Positions 1 through 10,222 of a stretch of 64,000 bases of DNA are shown piece after piece. Below the pieces are notes generated by a model that worked only from the letters and a program-made list of their open reading frames with translations, did no database searches and was not told the DNA's origin. Origin of the DNA: Panicum virgatum (Eukaryota; Streptophyta; Magnoliopsida; Poales; Poaceae); NCBI RefSeq assembly GCF_016808335.1, contig NC_053142.1, positions 52,013,992 to 52,077,991 on the forward strand, given 5' to 3'. The position numbers were made by a program, and so were the translations under genes. Position 1 is the stretch's first letter; the number at the start of each line of letters is the position of its first letter.

Positions 1-447
1 CGTCCACGACGTACGGGTAGGTGAAGCTGTCGGGGACGAGGCCATCCCCACGGCGCGTCATTTCGGCGAACAGATCGAGGGCGCGGTCGTGGGGGCCGTG
101 GTAGGCGCAGCCCCGGATCATGGCGTTGTAGAGCGCGACCGCGTCAGGTCCCCCGGAACGAGGAGAAGAGCAGGTCCGCGTGCGCCATGTCGCCGAGCTC
201 GGTGGCGCGGCGGACGAGGAGGGCCCGCAGGCCCGGGAGGGAGGCGGTGGAGGCAGGAGGTGAGGAGCAGGCCATGGATCTGGTCGAGCTGCCGCTTGCT
301 GGCGCAGTCCTTGAGGAGGATCGGGACGCGGTGGGAGAGCTGGAGGCTCATGGCCTCATATAAGCAGGCGGCGGCGGAGATGGACGGGGTGAGGACTATC
401 GGGTGTGAGGGTGCGGTGGCCGGAGTCACCGGCGTCTGTGATTTCAT
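1..447 (-). pseudogene. Pentatricopeptide repeat (PPR) protein, 5' part, two frameshifts; continues beyond the window
   Basis: The minus strand from an ATG at 447 encodes an N-terminal leader followed by DCASKRQLDQIHGLLLTS, typical of the start of plant PLS/E-type PPR proteins, which act in organelle RNA editing or processing. The PPR text then continues in two other frames: ELGDMAHADLLFSSF, then ALYNAMIRGCAYHG and DSFTYPYVVD, which have the spacing of a PPR motif. The frame changes at about 235-243 (C-rich run) and again at about 149-156 (run of five G on the minus strand). Each shift equals one extra base. Both lie in homopolymer-rich spots, so real decay and assembly error are equally possible. 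The PPR family assignment is fairly sure; the subtype and target are unknown because the window ends inside the gene. Confidence 0.72.
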
Positions 448-883
448 CGGGCGATCCTATCCCCATGTGCCTCTAGATTCGCTCTGGTGGCTGCATGTGT
501 ATGCGTCTATCTTATTCTTTGGTAGAAACTGAAATGGATGTGCCTTGAACCAATTCATGTCAATTTCTCAACATTTTTCAGACGATGTCGTACTGACGTG
601 CTCCTTTCCTTTGATGCGGGCTTGCAACAGTCTTGCACAGCAACGTGACCTCAACGCGTGCCCACGGTGACCTCATCAACGACAATGGATCCGACCAAAA
701 AGGATCGGAACCAGGATCCGCCATCCAAAAGCAGACACCCAAAAATTGATCTGTGGAAACCGACGGAATTTGTGAACCTTTTGCCCAAGGAACAGCGTGA
801 GAAGAAAGTGACAGATTGTCACACCCCTCACTGCCAAGATATGGGATACACGTACGTACGTGACTCTAGCAATGCCAAATTCA
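448..883. other. Intergenic, upstream of the PPR gene
   Basis: This stretch holds the presumed promoter side of the minus-strand PPR gene. I see no supported ORF or RNA gene. A perfect 14-bp palindrome of CACGTACGTACGTG type sits at about 850-863. Confidence 0.4.
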
Positions 884-1005
884 GGGCTTGTTTGTTTGGT
901 GCCCTGGCAAAGCTGCCTGGCCCAGGCAGTGAGCTCAGGCGTCCGATTGTGGTGGCCTGGGGTCAGGATCGCTGCCTGGGCGGCCTGCTGCATCCAAACA
1001 AGCCC
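884..1005. mobile_element. Short TIR element (MITE), 122 bp, TSD TCA
   Basis: The ends are inverted: GGGCTTGTTTG on the left and CAAACAAGCCC on the right. TCA lies directly on both sides (881-883 and 1006-1008). The size, the GGGC...GTTTG termini and the 3-bp duplication fit the PIF/Harbinger (Tourist-like) MITEs common in grasses. There is no coding capacity. The superfamily is inferred from termini only. Confidence 0.6.
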
Positions 1006-1248
1006 TCATTCATTCAGTTGTAACATGTTAACATTATGATGTTGCATAAGTATAGGATTGCATGAAAAAAGTTACTAGTTACTGCACCATCGTTCTTGCT
1101 GCATAGGTATTAGGTAGTAGCTGCAACAAGAGGAACCAGTAAATTAAGGTACACTGACGAAGTAGCACGCCCTTACTCGGGTGAATTCAGTACTCTTCAA
1201 CCAAACGCAGCAAGGAGCAGGCTGCAATTTCACTCTCAGCCTTTGTTA

Positions 1249-1635
1249 TTACTCCAGCGCGCCGTCGTCGTCGTCGTACTGGCCGGCCGCCGCGTGCCCG
1301 CCGCCACCGGCGTCCGCCATGACGACGTCGACGAGGAAGTCGAACAGGTCGGTTTTCTGCACGGCCGTGGCGACGTCCTCCTTGTGCACGGTGCGGCGCT
1401 TGCCCTCGAGCGTGGCCGCCCAGGCGCGGCGCGTGAGCTCGGCGATGAAGAGCTCGCACGCCTTGGAGAACACCACGGGCGCCTCGCCGGAGATCATCCT
1501 GGCGCCGCCGTCCGCGGTCTCCCCCGCCGAGCGCTTCATGATCTTCTTGATGCGCGCCAGCGGGAGCGCGTGCGGCCCCGTCCGCGCCGACACCCCGCCG
1601 CAGAAGATCCCCGAGTACGGCCTCGCCTGCCTCAT
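1249..1635 (-). CDS. NF-Y subunit C (HAP5-like) histone-fold transcription factor, single exon
   Basis: The 128-residue protein contains an NF-YC histone fold at about residues 22-106. The alpha-1 segment is LPLARIKKIMKR, followed by ARMISGEAPVVFSKACELFI and the C-terminal part KRRTVHKEDVATAVQKTDLF and DFLVDVV. NF-YC pairs with NF-YB, and the dimer binds NF-YA or CCT-domain proteins at CCAAT-type promoters. The canonical 'KADEDVRMIS' stretch is replaced by a longer SAGETADGGARMIS loop, and the C-terminus is short, ending in a D-rich tail. That places it with small, divergent NF-YC-like proteins rather than the long Q-rich ones. The ATG at 1635 lies about 86 bp below a TATA box. The coding region is very GC-rich and intact. 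Confidence 0.9.
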   Translation of the reverse strand: MRQARPYSGIFCGGVSARTGPHALPLARIKKIMKRSAGETADGGARMISGEAPVVFSKACELFIAELTRRAWAATLEGKRRTVHKEDVATAVQKTDLFDFLVDVVMADAGGGGHAAAGQYDDDDGALE

Positions 1636-1720
1636 GCTGGTGGTGGAGGTGATCGCGCTCGCCGTCGCCGCCGGTGCAACGATCGCCGGGATGAAGAGAA
1701 GAGCAATAAGAGATGGATGT

Positions 1721-1728
1721 TATATATA
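1721..1728 (-). promoter_or_regulatory. TATA box of the NF-YC gene
   Basis: TATATATA reads on the minus strand about 86 bp upstream of the NF-YC start codon, a normal distance for a short 5' UTR. Confidence 0.55.
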
Positions 1729-1739
1729 CGCATGTGGGG

Positions 1740-2930
1740 TTTGACCCTGCAAGGAGTGAGGTGAAGGGAAGCGCGTCGCTGCCCAAGGCCGGCAATGGAG
1801 GCGGCCGGCCGGCTGCTTCGACAAGGACCGGCAGTAGAGTAGAGAGACGCGGATAAACAAAACAAAGAGATTATTTATGCGATGGAGAGTACGTAGGGGG
1901 AGTAGCTAGAGAATTGATTTGGACGTAGCTTTCGCCTGTACTGTGCGGTCAGATTTGGACGCTGCTGCTTGCATCCTTGCGCGCTGCTGCCCTCTTGCAC
2001 TCTTGCTTGCATCACAGCACTTGTCACCCAGACTGCGATTGCGATGGCGAGAGAGCTTGCAGGAAGCACAGAAACGGTCAGGGCTCACGAGCTGCTTCGT
2101 CAAATATCAAGTAGAGGGTGTCACTAGGATATTATTTGGGCAACAATTCAACGCTATTCATGACTGAAAACTGTTCAGATCTTCAGTTCTCTATTGCAAT
2201 TGCAAATGTGCAACGCCAAATTGCTTTCTTTCAGTTCACTACTTCACTTACGAAAGGGGCTAAACCAGCAACAAAAACACACACGGATACGGATTGATTT
2301 GATGAGAGCCTGAGGTCAGGCGAAGATGGGATCAGGAAGAAGATGCCCTTCCCGGGCTGATTCTACCCGGCGGAGTTCATCGATCGGAGCCCTGCTTAAT
2401 TGCCGAGCTCCAGCGAGCCTCACTACTTTCTTTTTTTTTTTTTGAATAACAGGCGGGAGCACTGTCAAATCGTATAAGAAGGAGAAGCAGAAGTTCATAG
2501 CACTGCCAAAACAGGCAGGAGCACTGCCAAAGCAATGGGTACAGTATTGTAGTCTCAAGCTCTGAGGTGGCAATTTTCATGTACAGTAGCCTGTTAGTTC
2601 TGATATGGCTTGGTGCATGGTCTTGTACAAATGTTACCTAAAAAACAATTTGTTTGAGAATTCTTTAGTGTTGCTACTTAGATGGGTCTTAGTTATGAGC
2701 ATTTCATGAATCAACTTTTTCCTGCCTGTATCAGGAAAAAAAAAATAGTGTCATAGAAGTCTGTAACTCCTAGCTACTCGACGTTAGTGACCACAGTGTT
2801 GAGCTTTGTTTATGACGGTCCTGCCAACCGGTATCTAATTCATTGTATTGTGGCAATGTTACAAAACAATGTTTCCTGTTATTAATTTATTACATGTTTC
2901 TAACAAATATGCTGTTTTTGTTATACTATC
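1740..2930. other. Intergenic, repeat-like patches
   Basis: No gene is supported here. A T-run at about 2430-2443 and a short repeated phrase around 'gcactgccaaa' (2460-2535) suggest decayed transposon sequence. Confidence 0.35.
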
Positions 2931-2932
2931 AG

Positions 2933-3030
2933 ACATTGGCTTTGTTCAAAGGAAGCGTGGCCGTGGTGATACAACATTGTCCATGAGCTGCTTTGACAAA
3001 ATCACTCGCTGGAGTGCTGTTGGAATTCAA
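2933..3030 (+). pseudogene. Isolated exon resembling tRNA-specific adenosine deaminase 1 (TAD1/ADAT1)
   Basis: The plus strand encodes FVQRKRGRGDTTLSMSC followed by FDKITRWSAVGIQG. This matches the A_deamin signature of tRNA adenosine deaminase 1, in which GRGD-TLSMSC carries zinc-ligand and active-site residues and DK-RW--GIQG follows. The fragment looks like a single exon, with a plausible acceptor (ACTATCAG) just before and CAAG|GT just after. Neither the rest of the deaminase nor a promoter is visible within several kb. I infer a duplicated or transposon-captured fragment. Family recognition is by motif from memory. Confidence 0.55.
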
Positions 3031-3701
3031 GGTTTGCTGCCCAAGATCATCCCTTTTAACATCCTGCGTGTGAACCAGTCCAAGGATCCCAGATTTGGTT
3101 GTGAAAAGCGTGTTGGGTTTCTGTTGCAGGATGAGGCTCATGAGTACAGCATACGCTTGAGCTTCTAAGAAAGGCCCCGGCCCATTCTTCAGCTTCTGCC
3201 GTGGCAAGCCTGCATGGCTTGACTCGTTTGCAGTTTCAGAGGTCAACCGGTGCAGCTCGCTGGGATCAAACTACATTTTGCACGGTTGCTTCAGTCTTTA
3301 ACTAGGCTTAGAACTTGAGCACGTATGATTTCAAAGTATAGCTAGCTAGGAACCATGGCTGCAAAACCATGTAATGTTTTTGTAGCGTTGGGGCCTGGTC
3401 TAATTTTGTCCCGGTATACTAGTTTTGATTTATTTTTTTTGAAAAGCTACTAGTTTTGATTCTCATTTGGCATTCAAGAGATGATAAGAGTATCCTGAAA
3501 TAGGCTAATAAAGGCTTTGCTAGTATAGAATAGGGAATCTCCGTGACCGGCTCCAACTGCACGCTGGACACCGATTCCTGCACGGTTCAGGAGGGGCCTG
3601 CCTTCTTTTTTTTTCACGAAACAGCAGAAGCCATCGCAAGTAATTCTTCTTCACCTCAACCTATAATCCGATCGGTCGCTAGAGAGTACCAAGAAACAAA
3701 C
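3031..3701. other. Intergenic between the deaminase-like exon and the DUF295 gene
   Basis: A short in-frame continuation to about 3168 follows the deaminase-like exon but I cannot assign it. The rest is AT-rich with T-runs at 3430 and 3605. No further feature is supported. Confidence 0.35.
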
Positions 3702-4670
3702 ATGCCGCCGCCGAGCCGCGTTCGTCTGCCGTGCCTCGCCTTCAACAACGGCAAGTACTCCGATGCCGCGATGCGCCGATCCTGTTCAGCCTCTCGGAGA
3801 GGAAGTCCGTGCTCTCCAACATGGACGAGCTGACGGGCAACACCACCACCTGGGCGACCCCGCACGGCTGGTTCTTGGTGGTTCGCCGCCAAACCCCGGC
3901 AGCCAGCACCTTCCTCTGGAACCCCAGCAACGGCGACAAGATCCAGCTGCCGCCTCTGCACGAGGACGTGCCTGCCGACTGCACTTGCCTGCTCTCCGAC
4001 GAGCCCACCGCCGTCTCCGGTGGCGGCTGCGTCGTGCTGCTCCTCGAGAAGATGGGCCCTGTCCTGTGGTACTGCCGCGTCGCAGATGGTGCTGCTGCTG
4101 GCGGGTGGGCGAGGCACGAGTACGACATCGGCACGGTGATCCTCTACCCCGACGAGACCCTGCAGGCCTGCACGAGAAGCTGGTCATCACCCCTGTCGCG
4201 TCCTGCCGCGGCAAGGTCTACTTCAGCACGGGGTTCGAAGAGCTGGGCGTGATCGAGTTCCGGCCGACGCCGGCGTTCAGCTCCGTGGCCATGCGCGAGG
4301 TGGTCACCGGGGGCTACGGCGTCGCGCACTCCGCCCTGGTGTTCATGGTCGAGTCCAAGGGGCACCTGCACATGGTGAACCTGCTCTTCGATGGGAGCTT
4401 CTCCAAAGTGGTCTACGAGATCGCCGTCTACAGGATGGACTTCACCAGGCAGGAATGGCGCCGGGTGCACGACCTGGAGGGCCAGGCGTTCCTCATCTCG
4501 CCCGCCAATTTTGCCGCCGCGCGTCGGGCCGACGAGTGCGGGCTGGAGGAGGCGTACCCGTGGGACAAAGGCCTCATGATCTACAACATAAGAGAGGGAA
4601 CCATGAAGGTGGAGGACCTCAACGAGGCTCCAGAGTCAGCAGGGAGACCGCTCTGGATGCTGCCTGCCTG
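3702..4670 (+). pseudogene. DUF295/KIB-type beta-propeller protein, two frameshifts
   Basis: Three consecutive frames give one DUF295 (PF03478, KIB1-4-like) protein. The first frame has RLPCLAFNNGKYSDAA, the second ILFSLSERKSVLSNMDEL then WATPHGWFLVVRRQ and TFLWNPSNGDKIQLPPL, and the third EKLVITPVASCRGKVYFS through YEIAVYRMDF and YPWDKGLMIYNIREG to LWMLPAC. Frame changes fall near 3764-3770 and 4165-4172, each equal to one missing base. The combined length of about 320 residues is close to complete for the family forms without an F-box. Grass genomes hold many such genes in fast birth-and-death expansion. The 3' end runs straight into a Helitron at about 4674, so the last codons may also be lost. 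Confidence 0.75.
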
Positions 4671-4673
4671 CTC

Positions 4674-5189
4674 ATCTATTATCTATCTATTATCTTATTA
4701 TTTGGCCAACAAACGGAGCTTTCACGTTCGCTCTTAAAGCCTAGAAATTCCCACGTTAATCGAAGAAAAATAAAAAATAAAAATTACCCACCACTGCCAT
4801 TATGATAAAAATTAGCTTAAAATACTCTTGTGCCTAATTAAAAATCACCGACCAATGCCATTATAAAAAATTAAATATAAAATACCATTTAGCTATGTAT
4901 CAGTTACAAATATATACTATTAATAAAAACTAAAGCTAACAACAACCAATCAAAATAAAATAAAAATAAGAATAATTATTTGCATAATATTATTAAAGCT
5001 CAACAAATCAAATTGTTATTATAGGTAGATCATAGTTGAATTGTTTTAATCAACAATAAGACATAATTTATGATAATGAACAGGATGATGTATGGTAAAA
5101 AAATAGTATAACTTTTAAGTAAAGATACAACGACATGCAAATTTTTGAATTTTCAATACTAGCCGCGCAAATGCGGGCTATACGCCTAG
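4674..5189 (+). mobile_element. Non-autonomous Helitron, copy 1 of a tandem pair
   Basis: An AT-rich, non-coding unit starts near TCTATTATC (5' TC after A) and ends in a short hairpin region followed by CTAG and then T, as Helitrons end (CTRR, insertion between A and T). The terminal hairpin GCCGCGCAAATGCGGGC is slightly degraded compared with the second copy. There are no TIRs and no TSD, as expected. The exact 5' end is uncertain because TCTATTATC-like words repeat at 4672-4695. Confidence 0.68.
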
Positions 5190-5696
5190 TTATCTTATTA
5201 TTTGGCCAACAAACGGAGCCTCCACGTTCGCTCTCAAGGCCTACAAATTCTCACATTAATCAGAGAAAAAATAGAAAAATAAAAATTACCACCACTGCCA
5301 TTACGATAAAAATTAGCCTAAAATACCCCTGTGCCTAATTAAAAATCACCCACCAATGCCATTATGAAAAAATAAATATAAAATACCATTTAGCTATGTA
5401 TCAGTTACAAATATATACTATTAATAAAAACTAAAGCTAACAATAATCAATCAAAATAAAATAAAAATAAGAATAATTATCTGCATAATATTATTAAAGC
5501 TCAACAAATCAAATTGTTATTATAGGTAGATCATAGTTGAATTTTATCCTTTAATCAACAATAAGACATAATTTACGATAATAAACATGATGATGTATGG
5601 TAAAAAAATAGTATAACCTTTAAGTAACGATACAACGACATGCAAATTTTTAAATTTTCAATACTAGCCGCGCAAATGCGCGGGTTATACGCCTAG
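5190..5696 (+). mobile_element. Non-autonomous Helitron, copy 2, head-to-tail with copy 1
   Basis: This is a near-full repeat of the preceding 500 bp, differing by scattered substitutions and small indels. It ends with the hairpin CCGCGCAAATGCGCGG followed by a short AT-containing spacer and CTAGT, a textbook Helitron 3' end. The junction between copies is exactly the CTAG|T of copy 1 followed by TATCTTATTATTTGG. Confidence 0.75.
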
Positions 5697-7666
5697 TCCT
5701 CCATAATGTAATAATAAGTCCAATCTTAATTAATACAACTTCTTTTTATAGGAAAAAAAGAGAGAGGCTTCTTATTTGTTCATCATTTTTTTGCTGAGCC
5801 ACTAGTAGTGAGTAGAAGTTTAAATTTAAGCATTTATATGTAGTTGTGCTACCTCCCTAATTATAACACCATCCAGGACCAGGATGGTAAAAAAACCTCG
5901 TATTGACGCTGATGTGACTTGTTTCATGGATCAACTAGCTACAACTTGTCCATGATTGTTGATTTTCATCCTTAAGTATGTTGGGGCCATGGGCCTCAGC
6001 GACTCTCAGCAATGGCGGGCATTTCGCCAAAGACCCACAGAGTACAGAAACTGCAGGCCTGCAGCAACACACCGTAGCCAAAGAAGCCTCTCTCAGTCTC
6101 AGGAAACTGTTCTTCCTCCTCCTCGCTACTGCTTCCTCTCATGTGTACCTATGGACCTGTGGCGTGTTTGTAGTTGTAGCGTGTTGCGTGCAGGCCTTAT
6201 GCATGTCAAGTGTGTAGGGTCTCATCCACCTTAAATCTTTAACTCTGTTTATTCTTCTGAACCAAATTTCCACGGAGTCGCAGTGTCAGATCAGATTTAG
6301 GCCGGCTCAGGCCTGACTTTGCTGCTCCCAGTCCCAAGTCTGCCCTGACCTGGAGCATCTATGCAACGAACAATCCATGGCGACCTGAAGCCTCTCTGTC
6401 TTTCTCCAAATTAAAGGGCAAAAGCAACGGTGGTCACAACACAACACACCCTCCTCCCATGCTTCACGGCACCCGGGGGTTCAGCAAAACGCGTGGCAGC
6501 GTCACCTGCCGTTCCTGCTCCCAGAATCCTCTTCCATCCGGCCGGGGAAGCCATGCATCAAAAGCAGAGGCTGGCATCGTCTCTTCTTGTTTCTGCCTTT
6601 TGACTGCTCCTGTCAACTGAGGAGCACCAATTATTTCTTAATTCTTCAGAGCTGACAAGCTAATTGATCTGCATGCATCCACTTAGACTGAGCACTCTCG
6701 ACCATTCTTTACCGTCCAGTACTGACTGTTCTGGACGACAAACTGCGAGAGCAAAGAAGGACCGAAAGCAGCAGTCAGTGGCAGAGGACTACTCTGACTT
6801 CGAGTTCAAGTCCAGGTTCTCACCACTGGAATGAATTAGCTAGCATGAATTCCAGCTACTGAATTGGTCTACACTTGTTTACTTTCTCTACTAGTACTTG
6901 GACTCCGCAGTAGCCTTCCTTTCAATTGCAAGAGAGGGGAGAAACTATGCGTGGTATGGTATTCTTTGAGTTGAAATCCTTCACTTGTACGGGAAGGGAA
7001 GGGGGCAATCGGAACGACGGAAGTGGCGGTGCCCAATGCAAGGTACGGTGGTGGTGGGGGTGTGCGTTGAAGTGCAGAGTTTGGTCTTGCAACGCAGTTC
7101 CTGAAACTGAAAGAAATATACTCGGCTTGCTTAACAAGGGGATTCCTCGAAACATGCATGTCATGCAAGTATGCTTGCTTAGGCTTCACACAACCACACT
7201 ACTACTGGCCTCTAGTAATAAACTAACAAACTGGAGAAAGAAAGATACATGGTGGGTTATTTAGTTGTGTGCCAGTCTGGTTTCCTTTCAGCGGTGAACT
7301 GTGTCTACTTTACATGTGTCACCCAAAAGAAAGAAAAAAAAACATTGAATGTACTGAAAAAGACTAACAAAAAACAAGCTTGCCTTGATTTCAGATGACG
7401 GTTCTAAGAAGTGCAGAATCTACTATGTAAGATTTCCTGCTATATATATAGTACTTATTAAAACATGAAGCAATAGCTCGCAGTTTGCTAGCAGTACAAA
7501 TATAATATAAGACGAAGCATCCAGCTTCTTTTCCCTCTTTGTCTACCACCTCATGGCCTTTCCTTTTCTCCATTATAAACTACCAGCAGAACGGGCTGCT
7601 TTCCAAAAGCAACGACGCTTGAAAGACCATCAGGCCACCAGCATCTGTTTCCTCCACAGACGATCA
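5697..7666. other. Intergenic, no gene recognised
   Basis: About 2 kb without a supported gene. Short ORFs (for example around 5960-6230 and 6870-7260) have no family signature. Part of it may be upstream or regulatory sequence, but I see no specific site. Confidence 0.35.
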
Positions 7667-8168
7667 TGTTGGAAATAAATATTTCAGTTAAGATATTGTG
7701 ATCTTCACTATTAAGAAAGTGTTTAAACCATCTAAATGCGATTAAGGAAATCTAATGATAAAACTTTAATGGGCTGTGATCAGCAGGCCCATTAGACCCG
7801 TTTCCAGAGGCTGGCCCCCAGCCCCACAGTGCCTATAAATATAAGGTCGTGGTTAGCACCTTAAACACACATTCACGTCATTCTAAAATCCTAGCCACCG
7901 CTAGTCTGATCGCTAAAGGCACTGGAGGGGTTTGGAAGGCCAAGCACTCCCGTTTGGCGCCCAAAGGACGCCGATTCGCTGCTGCATCTTCTACACCGAC
8001 AAGAACGCCTACTTCTTCTACGGATCAGGCGTAAATGGCCGCTGCTACTGCTAACGCTGGTATAATGATTAAGAATTTATTCTGCATTAGATTGATTTGT
8101 CATGAACTAGGTTATGTTAAGATCCTGAAGTAATGTGTCACTGATTTAAGTTTTTGGCAATTCTAACA
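7667..8168 (+). mobile_element. Solo LTR, 502 bp, TSD GATCA
   Basis: The unit starts TGTTGGAA and ends TTCTAACA (near-inverted TG...CA ends). It is flanked by a perfect 5-bp duplication, GATCA at 7662-7666 and 8169-8173. A TATA box (CTATAAATATAAGG) sits at about 7831-7844, giving the plus orientation. No PBS or internal domain adjoins it, so it is a solo LTR left by recombination, probably from a Ty1/copia-like element. Confidence 0.85.
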
Positions 8169-8173
8169 GATCA

Positions 8174-9080
8174 TTGCTAAGTACACTTGCTCTTCAATTA
8201 ACAAAACCACGGTGCTGTGGTCAGTGCAGTCTAATCATATACTCCTTGCAACATGCATATAGACTGATCCAGCCTTATCAGCACGCATGACTGCATCGTT
8301 CGCGGAAAAGCATGCATGATGACTGCATCCCAGCCTCTGAATTTTTTACAATCTGGGGTGACACCACTAAGCTCAGATTTTGTGAGCGTGGAAAAAGAGG
8401 AGAGGTGATCGATCGGCTGGAGAGAAGAGAGAGATGTGAGGTGGGTGACGGACCATTTTTGCAATTGCTGCAGGATCTAGGCCAGGTCCCAAGGCTAATT
8501 TGCTGATGCTCACTAGCTCCGCTCCATGTATATCCATGGATGAGATGAGCAGGTGCAGGTATTAAAAGAGGCCAACATCAGAGACCGAAAGGAAGATGAT
8601 TGGGAGCGATGAGGTTGGACCAAACGGAGCTGGACCAAAGGGATCGACCACATGCCTGCTTTCAATACATGCATCAACACTTGTACACAAGCAACAGCGT
8701 GAGTGCTCCCTTTTGCACGGAAAACATAATGTTTAGTACTTACAATTATTGCATTGTTTCCTTAAGAGAAAATCAAATGGTTCCTTAATTGTTACTTTTA
8801 TTTTTTCCCCTTAGAGAAACGATTTTTTAATAGGAGAATCGAATCTACAAATAAACCTTTGAATGTCTAGATGTTCTTGTTCTAACCTTTGGTGATGACT
8901 AAGAACCTCACATTACATCACAACTTACCGCTAGCTTAAACCAAATGATGTTGTCCTGGAATAAAACATGCGGCCAAACTTGAATTCCTCGTGTTACCAC
9001 CCTTATAGATTAGTAGAATCCAATAGTTTTATGTTTATTCTAAGTAAAACTTGTTTAGGCTTTGCCGTCAATAACTAAAG

Positions 9081-9081
<1 letters not shown>
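8174..9081. other. Intergenic, no gene recognised
   Basis: Mixed-composition sequence with a few short ORFs without recognisable domains. I see no RNA gene or clear repeat. Confidence 0.35.

Positions 9082-9133
<52 letters not shown>
9082..9133. repeat. (TA)n microsatellite
   Basis: About 26 uninterrupted TA dinucleotides, likely length-polymorphic. Confidence 0.95.
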
Positions 9134-9136
<3 letters not shown>

Positions 9137-9244
9137 CGGCGATGTTAGCTACTAAATACATTATGAAAAATAATTCCATAATTTATATTTTTTTGATTTA
9201 ATGTTTTTCTGAATTAATTGGTGGGCAAAGTCGTACCTCACAGA

Positions 9245-9579
9245 GGCCATGTTTGGATGCAAAATTCCAAATTCCAAATTTTTTTTCCGGCACCTGTATG
9301 GAGACTTAAATCTAGACGAAATAAAAAACGCATTACGACTGTTGTCTGTAAATGGCGAGACGAATCTAATGAACTTAATTAGGCTGTAATTAGATGCTAA
9401 ATTACTACAGTAATGCTACAGTAAACAACCTCTAATGACGGATTAATTAGGCTCATTAGATTCGTCTCGCAATTTACAGACGAGTTCTGTAATTATTTTT
9501 GTGATTAGTCTATATTTAGTACTTCAAATATAAAAAGATGCCTTTTCAAAAATTTTACAGCCTGCAACCAAACACGGCC
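9245..9579. mobile_element. Tourist-like MITE, 335 bp, flanked by AGA
   Basis: The ends GGCCATGTTTGGATGCA and TGCAACCAAACACGGCC are inverted repeats, with AGA on both sides. The inside has the inverted pair 'cgagacgaatctaatga' and 'tcattagattcgtctcg', typical of a widespread grass MITE family seen again at 11370, 12591 and 47408. It is non-coding. Confidence 0.75.
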
Positions 9580-9841
9580 AGAATTAATATATCATAACAG
9601 CTACTTTTTTTTTGGGATAAGCTGACAGCTACTATTTGTGATTGGATGAGTATACATACAGTACAAAATAAAGACACGGTTGGTCATGTTCCCTGCTGGG
9701 GCCTTGCAGTACTGCGACTACCGCATGCCTTGCGCCATCATAGATTCATAGGAGGTGGAGACACAGCCATGAGATCTTTAGGTGGTGTGCCGTCCTATTC
9801 GGCTATTCCTACTCCATAGTCCATAGACAAGGGCCCCAGCC

Positions 9842-10214
9842 TAGACCTGGGCATCCTCCGGGCCGGGTCGGGTTCGGGCCGGGCCAAAAAAAGCCCAGTG
9901 TTTTTTCTAGCGGCCCGTGCCCGACCCGACCCGGTGGCCGGGCCGTAAAATTGAGCCCGCACCCGACCCGACAGCCAGTCGGGTCGGGTCGGGTTCGGGT
10001 CGGGTCGGGCCGGGCCTATGTAAAATGTCGGGTTCTTTCGGGTTTTTCGAGTTTCGGGTCACAATTTTTAGCCCGTGCCCGGCCCGTCAGTCATACCGGG
10101 TTAAAAATTTTGACCCGAGCCCGCCCATCAAACTCTTCGGGTCGGGTCGGGTCGGGCTATTTTCGGGCGGGTTGGGTCGGGTCCGTCGGGTCGGGCAGCC
10201 CATGCCCAGGTCTA
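9842..10214. mobile_element. Non-autonomous hAT element, 373 bp, perfect 8-bp TSD
   Basis: Perfect 13-bp inverted ends (TAGACCTGGGCAT / ATGCCCAGGTCTA) are flanked by CCCCAGCC at 9834-9841 and again at 10215-10222. The interior is a dense run of CGGGTCGGGT-type and complementary CCCGACCCG-type words, giving strong secondary-structure potential. The 8-bp TSD and TA-G start fit hAT. It has no transposase, and ORFs across it are compositional artefacts. Confidence 0.9.
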
Positions 10215-10222
10215 CCCCAGCC

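Noticed and set aside
1181..1764. Plus-strand frames of 173-187 codons
   Set aside because: Antisense shadows of the NF-YC gene.
3763..4737. 324-residue frame as an intact protein
   Set aside because: Only its second part is real DUF295 text; the first part is a wrong-phase reading, and the tail reads into the Helitron.
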